Source: Tubulanus polymorphus (lineage: Eukaryota; Nemertea; Palaeonemertea; Tubulaniformes; Tubulanidae). From it: a DNA stretch of 64,000 nt. This document shows positions 62,333-64,000 of the stretch, in pieces; the stretch's first letter is position 1, and each line of letters opens with the position of its first letter. The stretch lies in contig NC_134032.1 in the NCBI RefSeq assembly GCF_964204645.1, forward strand, positions 10,224,275 through 10,288,274, given 5' to 3'. A program made the translations under genes and the position numbers. The notes below the pieces were generated by a model. The model did not search any database, had not been told where the DNA came from, and worked only from the letters and a program-made list of their open reading frames with translations.

Positions 62333-62688
62333 TCTACACTGAGATAGAAATCAGTTAATTGCAGTACTGCACCATGTATTAGTTCATTGATCTGGAGTTA
62401 GAATCTGCCAATATTGTCCTTTCCTCCTGAGCCTGGAGCCATCGTTTCTTTTTTTTGGTATTCCAAGGATCTTTTTATTTCAAAAATCATCTAGCTTGCG
62501 AAATGGTTTGTCAGGTTCCAATAACGCACTCGTTTTTGGGATAAAATATCTTTATTTTTCATTCGTAACTTATTGTACATCAAAAAACAGATCGAATTCA
62601 AATTTCAATTGATTTTTAGAGTTTTAGATTTTAAGTCGGAATCGTACAAGAAATTATCGAATTTTGCCACATCTTTTGGCGACGCATT

Positions 62689-63971
62689 CTATTCGTCGGA
62701 ACAATTCTGAAAATGAAATGAATTTAGAATATATATTTCTCCGACTAAATTTAGGCGTGTACTTAGGCCCCTATTTTCATCTGCAAAAAAACATTTTGTT
62801 TTAGAGTCACTCTAGATACTCATGGCATGAAATGGTAATTTTTTTCAAATTGTCGAGGGGAGGGCCACAAACCCTTCCGGCGCTCGGTGTTCGTGTACCG
62901 TAATGTATATACGACTTGGCATAGTTGGTTTCGGGACCCTCCTATTCTAGATTTCTGGATCCGGCTCTGAATACAAAACTTTTTTCCACGCTACGACCAA
63001 ACTAAATTCAAAACAATACTTACCGATAAAAAAGATTTCGAAATTTGAAATTCTAAACTCTGGTGGTAGCTGACAAGAAAAATACTGGGGCCAGTTTTAT
63101 AGACTGGTATCAACTTTAACCCGGGGCTAACTTCATTCATTTTCAATTGAGTTAACCCCCTGGTTAAAGGTAATACCAGTCTACAAATCCGAGCCCTGTT
63201 GTTCTACTTAAAAAAATGTTTAAGGTTTGTAAATTCTATTTTGTAAATATCACTGTGCATCTCGACACAAATAGACCATTGGGTTAAAAATGAGCGCAAA
63301 TTATCGCAACAATGGGGACCTCGAGGGACCGCCACAAAATGGCGCCTAGAAACTGGAAACTTCTTTATTGAATTGAATTAAACCTCGCGACGGGTTTGCC
63401 TTTTTGGTGTAGTGAACAATATACACTGAAAGCAGCCAGGTCCTTTAGTACATTTTTACCCACCTCGCTATTCTCGAGGACGGATTTACGGATACATTCA
63501 GCCGTGTCAGCGGCTTCTATGCAATCAACATCGGCCCTTAATCGGCACAAATTAATGCAGAAGTCTACCTCGAGTTCACAGTGCTGTTTACAGAAGCCAT
63601 CGTTGCCCCCACAAGTCGCATCAGCAATCTCACAGCGAGACACACACTGGTTGCCGCCTGATACGATTTCACATTTTGATTCACAACTAATCACCTCCGC
63701 CCAAGCGCCAAGCGCCAAATACCCTACAACGATACACCCAAACATTTCATTGAAATAAAATTCGGACAAGTTTAAGAAAAGGGCTTCGTAAATCCCCTGT
63801 GATATCATCAAAATACGTACCACTCTGAAGCTTCTGCCAGAAATTGTTAACAAGATTAGAGGATAAGTGTAGGTAATTTAATGATGTCATAAGGGGAAAT
63901 CGACCGATCATGTGCCTACCTAGAACTATCAATCCGTAAATGACGCATAAATTAGTTTTTCCCAAAGCCAT
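62689..63971 (-). CDS. Secreted cysteine-rich protein, family member 3
   Basis: Paralogue of the gene at 56005-57247, function unknown. Exons 63920-63971, 63464-63723 and 62689-62706 join in phase to 109 aa. Signal peptide MALGKTNLC...LALGAWA. The mature part again has Cx3C pairs (CESKC, CVSRC, CKQHC, CINLC) with single cysteines between, ending SVLENSE-NCSDE-stop. The shared stretch EIADxTCxGxDGFCKQ is the best conserved. Reading through the GTGGGT donor at 63463 would give a 136 aa protein whose stop falls at the edge of a dispersed repeat, so the spliced form is preferred. AATAAA at 62556-62551. The ATG lies 30 bases from the window end; upstream sequence is not visible. Confidence 0.72.
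63087..63195. mobile_element. Palindromic MITE (GGGGCCAGTTTTATAGAC ends)
   Basis: GGCCAGTTTTATAGACTGGT is mirrored by ACCAGTCTACAAATCCGAGC, with an inner palindrome TTAACCCGGGGCTAAC/GTTAACCCCCTGGTTAA. It lies in intron 2 of Cys-rich gene 3. Confidence 0.6.
63283..63367. repeat. Dispersed repeat, second copy
   Basis: Nearly identical to 51554-51640, ending AACTTCTTTATT. It abuts the unspliced stop codon of Cys-rich gene 3. Confidence 0.8.
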
Positions 63972-64000
63972 CGTTTTTTCTTATAAGACCACTGAAAAGG

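Overview
The window is animal nuclear DNA. It holds intron-rich genes with GT-AG splice sites, metazoan-only gene families, and a dense set of MITEs, SINE-like elements, foldback elements and minisatellites. Codon use, gene content and repeat load fit a lophotrochozoan, most likely a mollusc, but the phylum is an inference. No bacterial operons, CRISPR arrays or intact transposase genes were seen.

Layout. (1) 194-9068, + strand: the 3' two-thirds to three-quarters of XRCC5 (Ku80, non-homologous end joining), 15 exons that join in phase and end in the DNA-PKcs-binding tail. (2) 8725-23274: two head-to-tail copies of a 7,275 bp unit that look identical even through a (TA)n microsatellite. Each copy carries the last XRCC5 exon, exons 1-2 of a THEG/SPMAP2-like sperm gene, and one TIMP-like gene. 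(3) 17381-35028, + strand: the complete THEG-like gene (6 exons, 269 aa). Its ~15 kb intron 2 holds TIMP-like genes B, C and D on the opposite strand; TIMP A lies just upstream. The four TIMP genes share a TATA promoter, a non-coding first exon and four coding exons, and encode a secreted single-domain (N-TIMP/NTR) inhibitor. (4) ~37150-46065: a ~9 kb palindromic repeat complex with inverted ends and many B-box-like GGTTCGA motifs. (5) 46476-49993, - strand: TSEN34, the tRNA-splicing endonuclease catalytic subunit, 7 exons, 286 aa; its introns hold a SINE, a solo LTR and a MITE. (6) 50403-55779: a foldback-type element whose inverted arms are built of a 64 bp tandem repeat, with a second, smaller foldback element nested inside. 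(7) 56005-63971, - strand: three tandem paralogues of an unrecognised secreted cysteine-rich protein family. Two are intact (109 aa each) and the middle one is decayed.

The genes form no pathway. XRCC5, SPMAP2 and TSEN34 are unrelated single-copy genes. The two lineage-expanded clusters (TIMP-like and Cys-rich) both encode small disulfide-rich secreted proteins. The items most worth following are the Cys-rich family, the TIMP paralogues that differ at inhibitor residue 2, the exact tandem duplication (recent event or assembly artefact), the foldback elements and a hammerhead-like motif. Exon coordinates come from reading splice sites and phase by eye and have not been checked against transcripts.
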